NCBI RefSeq assembly: GCF_009451885.1
Contig: NZ_WIAO01000022.1
Location: 1-64,000, forward strand
Direction: 5' to 3'
DNA from: Glycomyces albidus
GTDB lineage: Bacteria; Actinomycetota; Actinomycetes; Mycobacteriales; Micromonosporaceae
DNA: 64,000 bases
Part shown: one piece after another, positions 1 through 8,131 of the stretch
Position numbering within the stretch: the stretch's first letter is position 1
How the letters are laid out: every line of letters starts with the position of its first letter
Program-made: the position numbers and the translations under genes
Notes under the pieces: generated by a model
Database searches by the model: none
Told to the model about the DNA's origin: nothing
The model's input: only the letters and a program-made list of their open reading frames with translations

Positions 1-2
1 GT

Positions 3-542
3 CCCGGCGGCGAGCCCGCCGAAACGACGCCCGCGGATTTCGCGAGGCCCGGCGAGCGGTCGCCGCACGGCCCGCCCGGGGAGCCGCCGAGCGGCGTCCC
101 CCGGCCGCCGGGGACCCACATTCCCGGAGGCGGACCGGGGCACGTCCCGCCCGTGCCGCCACCGCCGCCCGGATCGGGCTACAGCCCGTATGCGACCGGG
201 CCGGTCCCGCCGCCGCCCATGCCCCCGCCGCCGCACGGCCGCGAAGGCGCGCCGCCCCCGGCCCGGCAGGAGCGCAACGGACTCGGGAAGGCCGCGTTGA
301 TCCTCGGGATCATCGCGGTCGCGCTGTCGTTCGTGCCCGGACTCAACGTGTTCACCTGGCCGCTGGGCGTGCTCGCGATCGTGTTCGGCGCCATCGGATG
401 GGCGCGCGCGAACAAGGGCCAGGCGACGAACAAGCCGATCGCGATCGCCGGGCTCGTGCTCGGCATCGCCTCGTTCTTCACGTTCTGCCTGATCTACCTC
501 CTCATCGGAGCGACCAGCACGACGTACGACTACAACATGTAG
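3..542 (+). CDS. DUF4190-type membrane protein, 5' end outside window
   Basis: The reading frame is open from the first bases of the window, so the gene starts upstream; a GTG at 153 is only an internal candidate. The visible N-terminal part (about 90 residues) is very rich in proline and glycine, and a basic linker follows. The C-terminal half holds two hydrophobic hairpin segments separated by a short basic loop containing ARANKG, the layout of DUF4190 proteins. A proline-rich cytoplasmic tail on a small two-helix membrane protein is common in actinobacteria, but the function is unknown. A perfect 16-bp hairpin follows the stop. Confidence 0.75.
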   Translation, partial: PGGEPAETTPADFARPGERSPHGPPGEPPSGVPRPPGTHIPGGGPGHVPPVPPPPPGSGYSPYATGPVPPPPMPPPPHGREGAPPPARQERNGLGKAALILGIIAVALSFVPGLNVFTWPLGVLAIVFGAIGWARANKGQATNKPIAIAGLVLGIASFFTFCLIYLLIGATSTTYDYNM

Positions 543-544
543 GA

Positions 545-589
545 ACGCGGACGGGGCCGGGGGCGCGACGCCTCCGGCCCCGTCCGCGT
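545..589. terminator. Bidirectional hairpin terminator
   Basis: Arms 545-560 and 574-589 are perfect 16-nt inverted complements around a 13-nt loop. The hairpin lies between the convergent DUF4190 and nagA genes. Confidence 0.8.
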
Positions 590-591
590 GC

Positions 592-1722
592 TCAGACCTG
601 GATCCAGGCCCCGCGGCGCATGACCGAGACCAGGTTCAGGTCGTCGTCCAGGACGACGACGTCGGCGTACTTCCCCGCTTCGATGGCGCCCACGTCGCGC
701 AGCCCCAGGAGTTCGGCCGGCGTCGCGGAGGCCATCTGGGAGGCGGCCTGGACGGACTGGCCGGCCAGCCGCACCGCGTTGCGGAAGGCGTCGAGGAGGG
801 TGATCGTGGAACCGGCGATGACGTCGGTCCCGGCGACGGTCGCGGTGCCGTCCTTGACCTCCACCTCGTGGCGGCCGAGGACGTAGTGCCCGTCCGCGAG
901 GCCCGCGGCGTCCATCGCGTCCGAGACGAGCAGGGTCCAGGCGGGCAGCGAAAGGTCGAACGCGAACCGCATGGTCCCCGGGTGCAGGTGGACCGGGTCG
1001 GCGATGACCTCGGAGAAGATCCGCTCGTCGTTCATGAGCGCGGGGATCGGGCCGGGGTCGCGGTGGTTGAAGGCCCGCATCGCGTTGAACAGGTGCGTGG
1101 CGGCCTGCGCGCCCGCGTCGATCCCGGCGAGCGTCTCCTCGTAGGAGGCGTCGGTGTGCCCGATCGAGGGCACCACGCCCTGCCCGTCGAGGAACTCGAT
1201 GGCCTCCAGGGCCCCGGTCAGCTCGGGGGCGATGGTGACCATCTTGACGGCGCCGGACCCGTCATCGAGCCGCCCGGCCTCGATCAGCTCGGTCAGCTCG
1301 CCGAGGTCCGGGTCCCGGAGCACCTCGAGGGCGTGCGCGCCGCACTTGGCGGCGGAGATGTACGGGCCCTCGAAGTGGACCCCGGCCAGGACGCCCTCGG
1401 CGACGAGCGGGCTGAGCGACTCGGTCGCGTCCAGCAGGAACCGGTGGGAGGAGGAGACCAGCGAGGCGACGACGGTCGTGGTGCCGCGCGAGGCGTGGAA
1501 GCCGGCCGCGGCGCGGGCCGAGTCCGGGTCGCCGTTCGCGAGCGAGAACCCGCCGCCGCCGTGGCAGTGGGCGTCGACGAAGCCCGGGAGGACCCACCCG
1601 GCGGGCTCGCCGTCGCGTTCCAGGACGCCGTCGAAGCGGTCCCCGTCCACGACCAGCGTCCCGTTGACGACACCGTCGGGGGTGACGATCCGGCCCACGG
1701 CCGGCAGCATGACGCCGTCCAC
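592..1722 (-). CDS. nagA: N-acetylglucosamine-6-phosphate deacetylase
   Basis: This cytoplasmic enzyme deacetylates GlcNAc-6-phosphate to glucosamine-6-phosphate in amino-sugar and wall recycling. The 376-residue protein shows the amidohydrolase metal motif DAHCHGG (His52, His54), HFEGPY with a metal-binding Glu, IGHTDA, the substrate-binding ATHLFNAM and the catalytic-Asp motif VSDAMDA. I chose the GTG at 1722 because GGAAGGAG lies 5 nt upstream; the frame stays open to 1797, but that extension is arginine-rich and unlike the family. It is divergent from a DeoR-family regulator, which may control it. Confidence 0.93.
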   Translation of the reverse strand: MDGVMLPAVGRIVTPDGVVNGTLVVDGDRFDGVLERDGEPAGWVLPGFVDAHCHGGGGFSLANGDPDSARAAAGFHASRGTTTVVASLVSSSHRFLLDATESLSPLVAEGVLAGVHFEGPYISAAKCGAHALEVLRDPDLGELTELIEAGRLDDGSGAVKMVTIAPELTGALEAIEFLDGQGVVPSIGHTDASYEETLAGIDAGAQAATHLFNAMRAFNHRDPGPIPALMNDERIFSEVIADPVHLHPGTMRFAFDLSLPAWTLLVSDAMDAAGLADGHYVLGRHEVEVKDGTATVAGTDVIAGSTITLLDAFRNAVRLAGQSVQAASQMASATPAELLGLRDVGAIEAGKYADVVVLDDDLNLVSVMRRGAWIQV

Positions 1723-1905
1723 CGGCGCTCCTTCCAATCGATCCGGCGTGCGCCCCCGCACTCCGGTGCGGCACAATGACCGTGAGCGCACGAGCACCGC
1801 TTGAGCACGGCCCGAGCGCCACAGAGCATACTTCGAACACTATCGTGCAGACAGCGGCGGCCCGCCGCTGTCCCGACCCAGTACTTCTGAACGACGAGGA
1901 GCGAC

Positions 1906-2691
1906 GTGGACCGCTATGCCCGGTGGAACACCCTGCTGGAGATCCTCGCAGAGACCGGACGCATCACCGTGGAGGAGGCGGCCGAGCGCCTCGGCGTCTC
2001 GCAGGCGACCATCCGGCGCGATTTCGACCAGCTCTCGCAGCAGCAGATGATCACCCGCACCCGGGGCGGCGCCGTCGCGGGCGGCATCTCCTACGACCTC
2101 CCCCTGCGTTACAAGACCGCCCGCCACGTCGAGGAGAAGCACCGCATCGGCACCGCCGCGGCGGGCCTGGTCAGCCCCGGCCAGGTCATCGCGCTCAACG
2201 GCGGCACCACGATCACCGAGGTGGCCCGGGCCCTCGCCACGCGGACGGACCTCGTCGCGACCCCAGGCTCGACGGGCCTGACGATCGTCACCAACGCGCT
2301 CAACATCGCCAACGAGCTCATCGTCCGGCCCCACCTCAAAGTCGTGGTCGTGGGCGGCGTCGTCCGCCCGCAGTCCTACGAGCTGATCGGCCCCCTCGCG
2401 GCGCCGATCCTGCGCGAGATCACCCTCGACATCGCCTTCCTCGGCGTCGACGCCATCGACATGAAGCTCGGCGCGACCAGCCACCACGAAGGCGAGGCGG
2501 CCATCAACGCCCTCATGGCGGCCCGCGCCCGCAAGGTCGTGGTCATCGCAGACGGCTCCAAGATCGGCGGCCACGCCTTCGCCCGGATCTGCCCCACCGA
2601 CCGCGTCCACACGCTCGTCACCGACGCCAACGCCCCGGCCGACCAGCTCCGCGGCTTCGAAGAGGCCGGCATCCGGGTCATCGTCGTCTAG
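1906..2691 (+). CDS. DeoR/GlpR-family transcriptional regulator
   Basis: The 261-residue protein has an N-terminal winged HTH (residues about 6-60, with the family signature SQATIRRDFDQL) and a C-terminal DeoR sugar-phosphate-sensing domain containing ALNGGTT and the FLGVDAID motif. Such repressors bind phosphorylated sugars. Divergence from nagA suggests it senses an amino-sugar phosphate and controls nagA, which is inference. The GTG start at 1906 has AGGAG about 6 nt upstream. No classical NagC or GntR-type NagR/DasR gene is visible nearby. Confidence 0.9.
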   Translation: MDRYARWNTLLEILAETGRITVEEAAERLGVSQATIRRDFDQLSQQQMITRTRGGAVAGGISYDLPLRYKTARHVEEKHRIGTAAAGLVSPGQVIALNGGTTITEVARALATRTDLVATPGSTGLTIVTNALNIANELIVRPHLKVVVVGGVVRPQSYELIGPLAAPILREITLDIAFLGVDAIDMKLGATSHHEGEAAINALMAARARKVVVIADGSKIGGHAFARICPTDRVHTLVTDANAPADQLRGFEEAGIRVIVV

Positions 2692-2772
2692 CCGCCGCTC
2701 TCGCCCGGACACCTGCCCGCTTCGCCCGTCGGGGCGCGATCGGGGTGTTCACAGCCTCCCAGGACAGAACAG

Positions 2773-3147
2773 CTAGGTCGAGGCGATGGGCCGGGTGGCC
2801 TGGACGGCACGGCGCAGCCGGCCGTCGGGAGCCAGTTCCCCGAACATGTAGACCTCCGTGGTGATGATGTCGCCCTTGCTCATCTCGGCGATGAGCCGGT
2901 ACCGCGCGGCGACCTGATCACCGTCGACCAGGGCCTGCTCCACTTCGACGCGGAGGCCGGCGGCCCGTTTGCGCACGGGCCGGATGTGGTCGAGCAGGCG
3001 CGTGCGGTCCAGGAGCACGCCGTCGTTGACCAGCTCGTAGTCCTCGGTGTGGTATCGGTCGAGGACCGCGGCCGGGTCCTCCTCGCTCAGGCCGGCCTCC
3101 TGCGGGTACCGGGTCAGATAGCCGGTCAGGTCGGTTCCGGGTGTCAT
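2773..3147 (-). CDS. SnoaL/NTF2-like domain protein
   Basis: This 124-residue protein has the alpha-plus-beta cone pattern of the NTF2/SnoaL superfamily: N-terminal helices with LDRYHTEDYELVNDG, then strands ending in the ITTEVYMFGEL segment. The superfamily includes small-molecule isomerases, hydrolases and binding proteins, so the ligand cannot be assigned. The ATG at 3147 has AGGAGG 5 nt upstream. It is divergent from a TetR regulator across a low-GC 69-bp gap and is probably a target of it. Confidence 0.75.
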   Translation of the reverse strand: MTPGTDLTGYLTRYPQEAGLSEEDPAAVLDRYHTEDYELVNDGVLLDRTRLLDHIRPVRKRAAGLRVEVEQALVDGDQVAARYRLIAEMSKGDIITTEVYMFGELAPDGRLRRAVQATRPIAST

Positions 3148-3171
3148 GCGGCCTCCTGGTGTCGATTTATT

Positions 3172-3224
3172 TTTGACATGATGTAAAGATTAAACCTTCG
3201 CGGTAAATTGGACAACGTGTCAAA
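3172..3224. promoter_or_regulatory. Candidate TetR operator between divergent genes
   Basis: TTTGACA (3172-3178) and its inverted complement TGTCAAA (3218-3224) flank the AT-rich gap between the NTF2-like gene and the TetR gene. The half-sites are widely spaced, so one dimer per arm or looping would be needed. The TAAATT at 3204-3209 is a plausible -10 box for the regulator gene. Confidence 0.35.
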
Positions 3225-3813
3225 GACAACACGCCCTCGTCCTCGCAAGCGGCGTTCGGACGCCGAGCACAGCGCCGCGGCAGTGCTCGACGCCGCCGTC
3301 GAGGTGCTCGGGCGCCAACCCGACGCGAAGCTGGAGCAGGTCGCCGAGGCCGCGGGCGTCACCCGCCAGACTGTGTACGCGCACTACCCGTCCCGGCCGC
3401 TGCTGGTCGCCGCGGTCGTCGACCGCATCACCGCCGAAGCCGTCACCGCGCTCGACGCCGCCGCTCTCGACAGCGGCACCAGTACCGGCGCGCTGCTGGC
3501 CTGGCTGGAGGTCACCTGGCGCCTGTTCGACCGCTACCCGCTGCTGCAGCACCCGTCGGTGACCGGCATGGACCGGTCGGATTCCGATCAGCACCACGCC
3601 CCGGTCGCCGAGCGCCTGGAACGGCTGATCGTCAACGGCCAGACCGCGGGCGAGTTCGACCGCGACCTCAGCCCGGCATGGCTGGTATCCGCGACCGTCG
3701 CGCTCGGACATGCAGCGGGCGTGGAGGTCGCCGCCGGCCGCATGACCGCTGAGGAGGCGTCGGAGTCACTGCGCCACAGCGTCCTCCGCGTCTACGGAGC
3801 AGGTCGCGCTTGA
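3217..3813 (+). CDS. TetR-family transcriptional regulator
   Basis: The 198-residue protein has a basic N terminus and a TetR HTH (residues about 18-62, with LEQVAEAAGVTRQTVYAHYPSR), followed by an all-helical ligand-binding domain of normal length. It probably autoregulates and controls the divergent NTF2-like gene. I chose the GTG at 3217: TAAATT at 3204-3209 sits 7 nt before it and there is no Shine-Dalgarno, as expected for a leaderless mRNA. A TTG at 3208 is a less likely alternative start. Confidence 0.85.
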   Translation: MSKTTRPRPRKRRSDAEHSAAAVLDAAVEVLGRQPDAKLEQVAEAAGVTRQTVYAHYPSRPLLVAAVVDRITAEAVTALDAAALDSGTSTGALLAWLEVTWRLFDRYPLLQHPSVTGMDRSDSDQHHAPVAERLERLIVNGQTAGEFDRDLSPAWLVSATVALGHAAGVEVAAGRMTAEEASESLRHSVLRVYGAGRA

Positions 3814-3869
3814 AGCCGGTTCGCCGTCGGTTCGGGCTTGCCGGCGGTCAGCGCCCGGCCCGAACCACA

Positions 3870-3897
3870 GCGGTGGCCTCCGCATGGAGGCCACCGC
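3870..3897. terminator. Bidirectional hairpin terminator
   Basis: Arms 3870-3881 and 3886-3897 form a perfect 12-bp stem with a GCAT loop between the convergent TetR gene and the membrane protein gene. Confidence 0.8.
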
Positions 3898-3921
3898 GAT
3901 ACTCCTGGATGCGGGCGTCTG

Positions 3922-5175
3922 CTACCGGTTCGCGGCTGCCGCGTCGGGGAGGGTCGGTTCGAAGAGCCCGGTGCCGGGGTCGGCGGTGTCGTATGCGGTC
4001 ATCTCGGCGGTGGACTCGTCGGGTTCGGTCGGTTCCTTGGGTCGGCCGAGGCGGTCGAGTCCGAAGGAGACGAAGAGGCCGAGGAGGAGCAGGCCGGCGT
4101 AGACCGCGCCGGTCCAGTCGCGGTAGCGATCCGGGTCGGAGGCCGGGCCTTCGAGGGTCTGCCAGAAGAGGCCGAGGGCCCAGACCGCGATGAGCGCCAG
4201 GACCGTGCCGAAGGCGCCGCCGCGGCGGCCCCACGGGCTGGTTCCGGCGAGGAACACCACGATGAACACGTACGCGGTGAGCACGACGCCGGCGTCGGCG
4301 CCCACGGCGAACGCGCCGGGCAGGCCGAGGAGGTCCTCGCCTTGGCGGAACACGACGGCGAGGAACCCGCCGCCGGCGGCCAGGAGCAGCGCCAGGAAGT
4401 TCCCGCCCAGCAGCGCGACGACCGAGCCGGCCTCGCGGTCGCCGGTGCCGTCGGCAGCGCCCTTGACCTTGCTGAAGCGGTCCCGCACACCGGGGAGGAG
4501 CCCGAGGAGGCCGCCCGCGACCGAGAGCGCGGCCGCGCCGAGGAACAGCCACAGGCCGCCCGGGTCGGCCCAGGTGCCGGCCGCGCCCCCGCCGACCGCG
4601 CCGTCGAGCTCCCGCAGCGCCGGGAGCGAGCCGGCCAGGACCACGAGGGACGCGAGGCCCGCGAGCCAGGGCGGGATGCGGAAGACGACCGTCAGCACCG
4701 TGAACACGATCGCCACCGCGGCCGCGAGCCCGGCCGTGAAGGCGAGGCCCACGAGCGGGTCCGGGCCGACGAACAGCGTCGATGCGGCGATGACCGGCAT
4801 CGGCATCGCCGGGACCGCGAGGTTCACCGCGCCGAGGCGCAGCGTGAGGCCGAAACCGGTGACCATCAGCAGGAGCGAGGCGAGGACCGTGAAGTCCGGC
4901 CCGAGCGCGTCGACGGAGAGGCCGCCGGAGAAGATCTCGTCCCGGCGCTGGTAGACCAGGAACAGCGCGTTCAGGGTCAGCAGCAGGAGGATGGCCTCCC
5001 AGATGAACTGGAAGCCCACGCGGTCCTTCGGCGCCGGTTCGGTCTCGGCGTACCCGACCGTGACCGCGGGCCGCCCCGCGAACGGGTCGACGGGCTCGGC
5101 CGGCGCGGCCGCGAACTCGAGCCGCTGGGTCTGGTCCATGGGCTGTTCGTCTCGCTCTGGCGGTACGTACGTCAT
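3922..5175 (-). CDS. Polytopic membrane protein, permease-like (paralogue of next gene)
   Basis: This 417-residue protein has a cytoplasmic N terminus of about 55 residues, roughly ten hydrophobic segments and an acidic C-terminal tail. Near residues 105-125 it carries LRLGAVNLAVPAM, which resembles the GIDLSVGS region of sugar/branched-chain ABC permeases (BPD_transp_2). The gene 31 bp upstream encodes a clear paralogue with LRVGAVNLAVGPV at the same place. No ATPase or binding-protein gene lies next to it, so a transport role is uncertain. The ATG at 5175 has AGAGGA 7-8 nt upstream. Confidence 0.6.
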   Translation of the reverse strand: MTYVPPERDEQPMDQTQRLEFAAAPAEPVDPFAGRPAVTVGYAETEPAPKDRVGFQFIWEAILLLLTLNALFLVYQRRDEIFSGGLSVDALGPDFTVLASLLLMVTGFGLTLRLGAVNLAVPAMPMPVIAASTLFVGPDPLVGLAFTAGLAAAVAIVFTVLTVVFRIPPWLAGLASLVVLAGSLPALRELDGAVGGGAAGTWADPGGLWLFLGAAALSVAGGLLGLLPGVRDRFSKVKGAADGTGDREAGSVVALLGGNFLALLLAAGGGFLAVVFRQGEDLLGLPGAFAVGADAGVVLTAYVFIVVFLAGTSPWGRRGGAFGTVLALIAVWALGLFWQTLEGPASDPDRYRDWTGAVYAGLLLLGLFVSFGLDRLGRPKEPTEPDESTAEMTAYDTADPGTGLFEPTLPDAAAANR

Positions 5176-5206
5176 GATGTCTGTCCTCTATGGGGGATGG
5201 AGGCGG

Positions 5207-6499
5207 TCAGCGCCCGAAGCGGCGGTCGGTGTCGAAGCGGGTCCCGGGGGTGTCGCGCAGGTCGTCGAAGACCCCGGAGGCCCCGAACGGGTCCGCGGGG
5301 GCCTTCGGGATGCCGCCGGTGGTCCGGATGCCTCCCGTGTTGGCGACCCACGGGTCGCCCCCGGCGCCCAGGTCGGCGAGGTCGTCGTCGTAGCGCTCGT
5401 ACTGGCCGGTGTCGGCGGAGGCGCGGGGGTCCTCCTCGCGGAGGTCCTCGACGGATCCGGCGCGGCTCGTTGAGGCGGCCTCGACCTCGTCGACCTGGTT
5501 CATGGCCTCGACGAGGCGGGTCACGAGGAACCCCGCGACGATGGCGCTCAAAGCGATCCAGCTGGGATCGAAGCTCCAGCCCCGCGACTGGGCCAGCCAC
5601 ATCAGGGCCAGTACCAGGAGCGAGGCGAACACGGTGCCGCACACGCCGCCGCGGCGGCCCATGAGGCTCGTCCCGCCCAGAAGCGCCGCGCCGAGCGCGA
5701 GCACCGTCAGCAGGATCGGGTCCGGGAGCCCGGCCGCGCCCGCGTCGGGGACCGAGGTCCACGCGGCGACGACGCCCGCGGCGCCGGCCAGGGAGCAGGA
5801 GAGCAGGATGCCGAGGAACACCAGAGCGCCGCGGCCGTGCGGCTCGCCGACCGGGGTGCGGCGGATCGGGGCGAGCCGCGAGCGGACTCCGGCGAACGCG
5901 CCGACCAGGCCCAGGAACAGCGAGAGGCCGATCGCGCCCGCGAGCGCGGCGAGGACGGCGGTGCCGGGGAGTTCGGCGAGCGAGAAGGCGCCCGGGTCGC
6001 CGGCGGATCCGGCCCACAGGCCGATCGCGCCGCCGACGGCGCCGCTCGCGGCCCAGCCGGGGGCGCGCAGCCACGCGGTGAGGGTCGCGAGGACGACGCC
6101 GGTGAACACGGCGGCGCCGAGGCCGACCGCGAGCGCCATGGCCGAGCCGGAGCCGGAGGCGTCGACGAACATCCACGCGGCGAGGAGCGCGACGGGCCCG
6201 ACGGCGAGGTTGACGGCGCCGACGCGCAGGGAGACGGCCATCGCGCAGGCCAGCATGATGAGGGGTGCGAGCGCGGAGGCGAACGCGGTCCAGGAGCCGT
6301 CGGCGAACGGTCCGGCGTCGGACTGGGTGAGGGCGAACAGGACGCCGCCGCCGAGGAGCAGCAGGCCGATCTCCCAGACCACGTGCACCGCCATGCGGTC
6401 CGCGGGGGTCTCGTCGTCGCCCACAGGGTCGGCGTTCACGGCCTTCAGACTCGAGGTCGAATCGCGGTCGCCGCTTCGGGATGGGGATTCGAATTTCAT
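5207..6499 (-). CDS. Polytopic membrane protein, permease-like
   Basis: The 430-residue paralogue of the downstream gene shares the same layout: a short charged N terminus, about ten hydrophobic segments, an LRVGAVNLAVGPV motif, a conserved GRRGGV(C/A)GTV segment near the C-terminal third, and a long acidic cytoplasmic tail of about 100 residues. It is probably co-transcribed with the downstream gene (31-bp gap), and the two could form a heterodimer. The ATG at 6499 follows GAGGTG by 7 nt. The family resemblance to RbsC-like permeases is an inference from the motif and topology. Confidence 0.6.
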   Translation of the reverse strand: MKFESPSRSGDRDSTSSLKAVNADPVGDDETPADRMAVHVVWEIGLLLLGGGVLFALTQSDAGPFADGSWTAFASALAPLIMLACAMAVSLRVGAVNLAVGPVALLAAWMFVDASGSGSAMALAVGLGAAVFTGVVLATLTAWLRAPGWAASGAVGGAIGLWAGSAGDPGAFSLAELPGTAVLAALAGAIGLSLFLGLVGAFAGVRSRLAPIRRTPVGEPHGRGALVFLGILLSCSLAGAAGVVAAWTSVPDAGAAGLPDPILLTVLALGAALLGGTSLMGRRGGVCGTVFASLLVLALMWLAQSRGWSFDPSWIALSAIVAGFLVTRLVEAMNQVDEVEAASTSRAGSVEDLREEDPRASADTGQYERYDDDLADLGAGGDPWVANTGGIRTTGGIPKAPADPFGASGVFDDLRDTPGTRFDTDRRFGR

Positions 6500-6564
6500 G
6501 GGGCGCACCTCTAAACGCGCGGAATATTGGGGATATCGGGGGTGGGTCCGGCAGTGGGTAGGCG

Positions 6565-7122
6565 TCAGGGTCGGTCGGGGCGGTCGTCGTCGCGGTCCTG
6601 CGGGGGGATGCGGCAGGAGTGCTCGAGCCAGACCGCGGCCGCGGTGAGGGCGGCGCACGCGACGGTGCCGAGCACCGCCGCGGGCAGGTCGTCGGCGGCG
6701 GCGGTCAGGCGTCCTGCCTGGACCGCGAGCCAGATGGTGAAGCCCAGGTACGCGCCGAAGAACACGGCCCCGGCGATCGAGGCGGCCTTGGCGAGGACGG
6801 CGTAGCGGGCGATCTGGAGCGCGTGCTCCGGGCCCTCGAGCCGTCCGGGGGCGGGCGACGGGCCGGTCCCGTCGACCGCGGCCGCCTGGAGTCGCTTCTT
6901 GCTGGGGCGCAGGGCCTTCCGGGTGGTCCAGGCCATCCATGCGAGGAGCACGGCGAGGGCGAGGACGACCACGGAGTTGTACCAGGCGAGGTCGGGGGCC
7001 TGCTGGTAGTAGCGGGCGACGAGGAGCAGCGTCAGGGCGGCCCCGACCAGTGCCGCCACCGCGAGGGTGGACGGCGCGGTGGGTCGAAGGCTCGGTGTAG
7101 GACCGTGCTTCCCGTCACTCAT
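6565..7122 (-). CDS. DUF3180 membrane protein
   Basis: The 185-residue protein has four hydrophobic segments in two pairs (about residues 20-40 and 45-65, then 110-135 and 150-170) and a charged C terminus, matching DUF3180. In actinobacteria DUF3180 genes typically sit directly after folK, as here (12-bp gap), but no folate role has been shown. The ATG at 7122 has AGGGGG 4 nt upstream. Confidence 0.75.
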   Translation of the reverse strand: MSDGKHGPTPSLRPTAPSTLAVAALVGAALTLLLVARYYQQAPDLAWYNSVVVLALAVLLAWMAWTTRKALRPSKKRLQAAAVDGTGPSPAPGRLEGPEHALQIARYAVLAKAASIAGAVFFGAYLGFTIWLAVQAGRLTAAADDLPAAVLGTVACAALTAAAVWLEHSCRIPPQDRDDDRPDRP

Positions 7123-7134
7123 GCTGCCCCCTGT

Positions 7135-7668
7135 TCACGGCTCGCGAGCGTCGCCGTGTTCCGACCATATCTGGTGGAGGCGGCGCAGTGCGCGCGCGTC
7201 CGCCGCGACGGTCTCGTCGCGTAGCAGGTCCCTCACGCGGCCCTTCCCGGGCAGCTCGGCGTCGCGGTCGATCGCGAACCACGGGACCAGGACGAACGCC
7301 CGCAGGTGCGCGAGCGGGTGCGGCAGCCGGAGTTCGGGGTCGTCGGAGCGGACCGGGCCGTCCGCGTCCCACACGGCGATGAGGTCGACGTCGAGCGTCC
7401 GGGGCCCGTACGGGCGGGCGGGGTCGCGGACGCGGCCGGACTCGGCTTCGAGCCGCTGTCCGAGCGCGAGCCAGTCCCGCGCGGTCCGCGCGGGGTCGTC
7501 GGCGATGACGGCGATGTTGTAGTAGGCGGGCTGCTCGTCGTCGCCGCCCCACGGCGGCGTCTCGTACACGTCGGACACCGCCTCGGGCGCGACGGCCTCG
7601 ATGGCGGACCGGAGGGCGGCCTCGCGGTCGCCGAGGTTCGATCCCATGCTGAAGACGACCCTGCTCAT
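7135..7668 (-). CDS. folK: 2-amino-4-hydroxy-6-hydroxymethyldihydropteridine pyrophosphokinase (HPPK)
   Basis: HPPK transfers pyrophosphate from ATP to 6-hydroxymethyl-dihydropterin in folate synthesis. The 177-residue protein begins with the signature FSMGSNLGDRE, continues with the TPPWG loop and the YYNIAV strand, and has the catalytic RPYGPRTLDVDLI followed by LPHPLAHLRAFVLVP. Its ATG (7668) overlaps the folB stop as ATGA, so the two are translationally coupled; AAGGAAG lies upstream. Confidence 0.95.
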   Translation of the reverse strand: MSRVVFSMGSNLGDREAALRSAIEAVAPEAVSDVYETPPWGGDDEQPAYYNIAVIADDPARTARDWLALGQRLEAESGRVRDPARPYGPRTLDVDLIAVWDADGPVRSDDPELRLPHPLAHLRAFVLVPWFAIDRDAELPGKGRVRDLLRDETVAADARALRRLHQIWSEHGDAREP

Positions 7669-8063
7669 GGGGCTTCCTTTCCGCGAAGCCGGCGAGCGGT
7701 CGACCGGTCCCGTTCGATCGTGACGGCGACGTCGGTGAACCGCTGGGCGATCGGCGCCTGCGGCTTGTGGACGGTCACCGTCGCCGAGCCGACGCCGTCG
7801 ATGGCGAGGCACGCGTCGGCGAGGCGTTCGGCGAGGGTCTCGATGAGGTTGACCGGCTCGCCGGCGACGATCGCGGCGAGCGCGTCGGCGAGCGCGCCGT
7901 AGTCGACGGTGTCCCGGAGGTCGTCGCTGGCGGCGGCCTCGGCGGTGGAGGTGCGGAGGGCGACGTCGACGATGAAGTCCTGCCCGGTGTCCCGCTCGAA
8001 GTCGAAGACGCCGTGGCGTCCGTGGACGCGCAGTCCGGTCAGGGTGATCACGTCGGTATCCAC
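7665..8063 (-). CDS. folB: Dihydroneopterin aldolase
   Basis: This 132-residue enzyme converts dihydroneopterin to 6-hydroxymethyl-dihydropterin. It shows GLRVHGRHGVFDFER with the conserved His-Gly, the D..DTVDYGAL segment, the active-site NLIETLAERLAD and the C-terminal VTVHKPQAPI lysine motif. The GTG at 8063 is preceded by TAGGCT (8071-8076) with a 7-nt gap, so the folB-folK-DUF3180 operon probably starts leaderless here. folE and folP, usually upstream in actinobacteria, are absent from this position. Confidence 0.94.
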   Translation of the reverse strand: MDTDVITLTGLRVHGRHGVFDFERDTGQDFIVDVALRTSTAEAAASDDLRDTVDYGALADALAAIVAGEPVNLIETLAERLADACLAIDGVGSATVTVHKPQAPIAQRFTDVAVTIERDRSTARRLRGKEAP

Positions 8064-8131
8064 GCGCCTGAGCCTACTCGAACGGGCGCGGCCGGTCAGG
8101 GGGCTCGGGTGGCGGGCCGGCCGCGGTCCCG

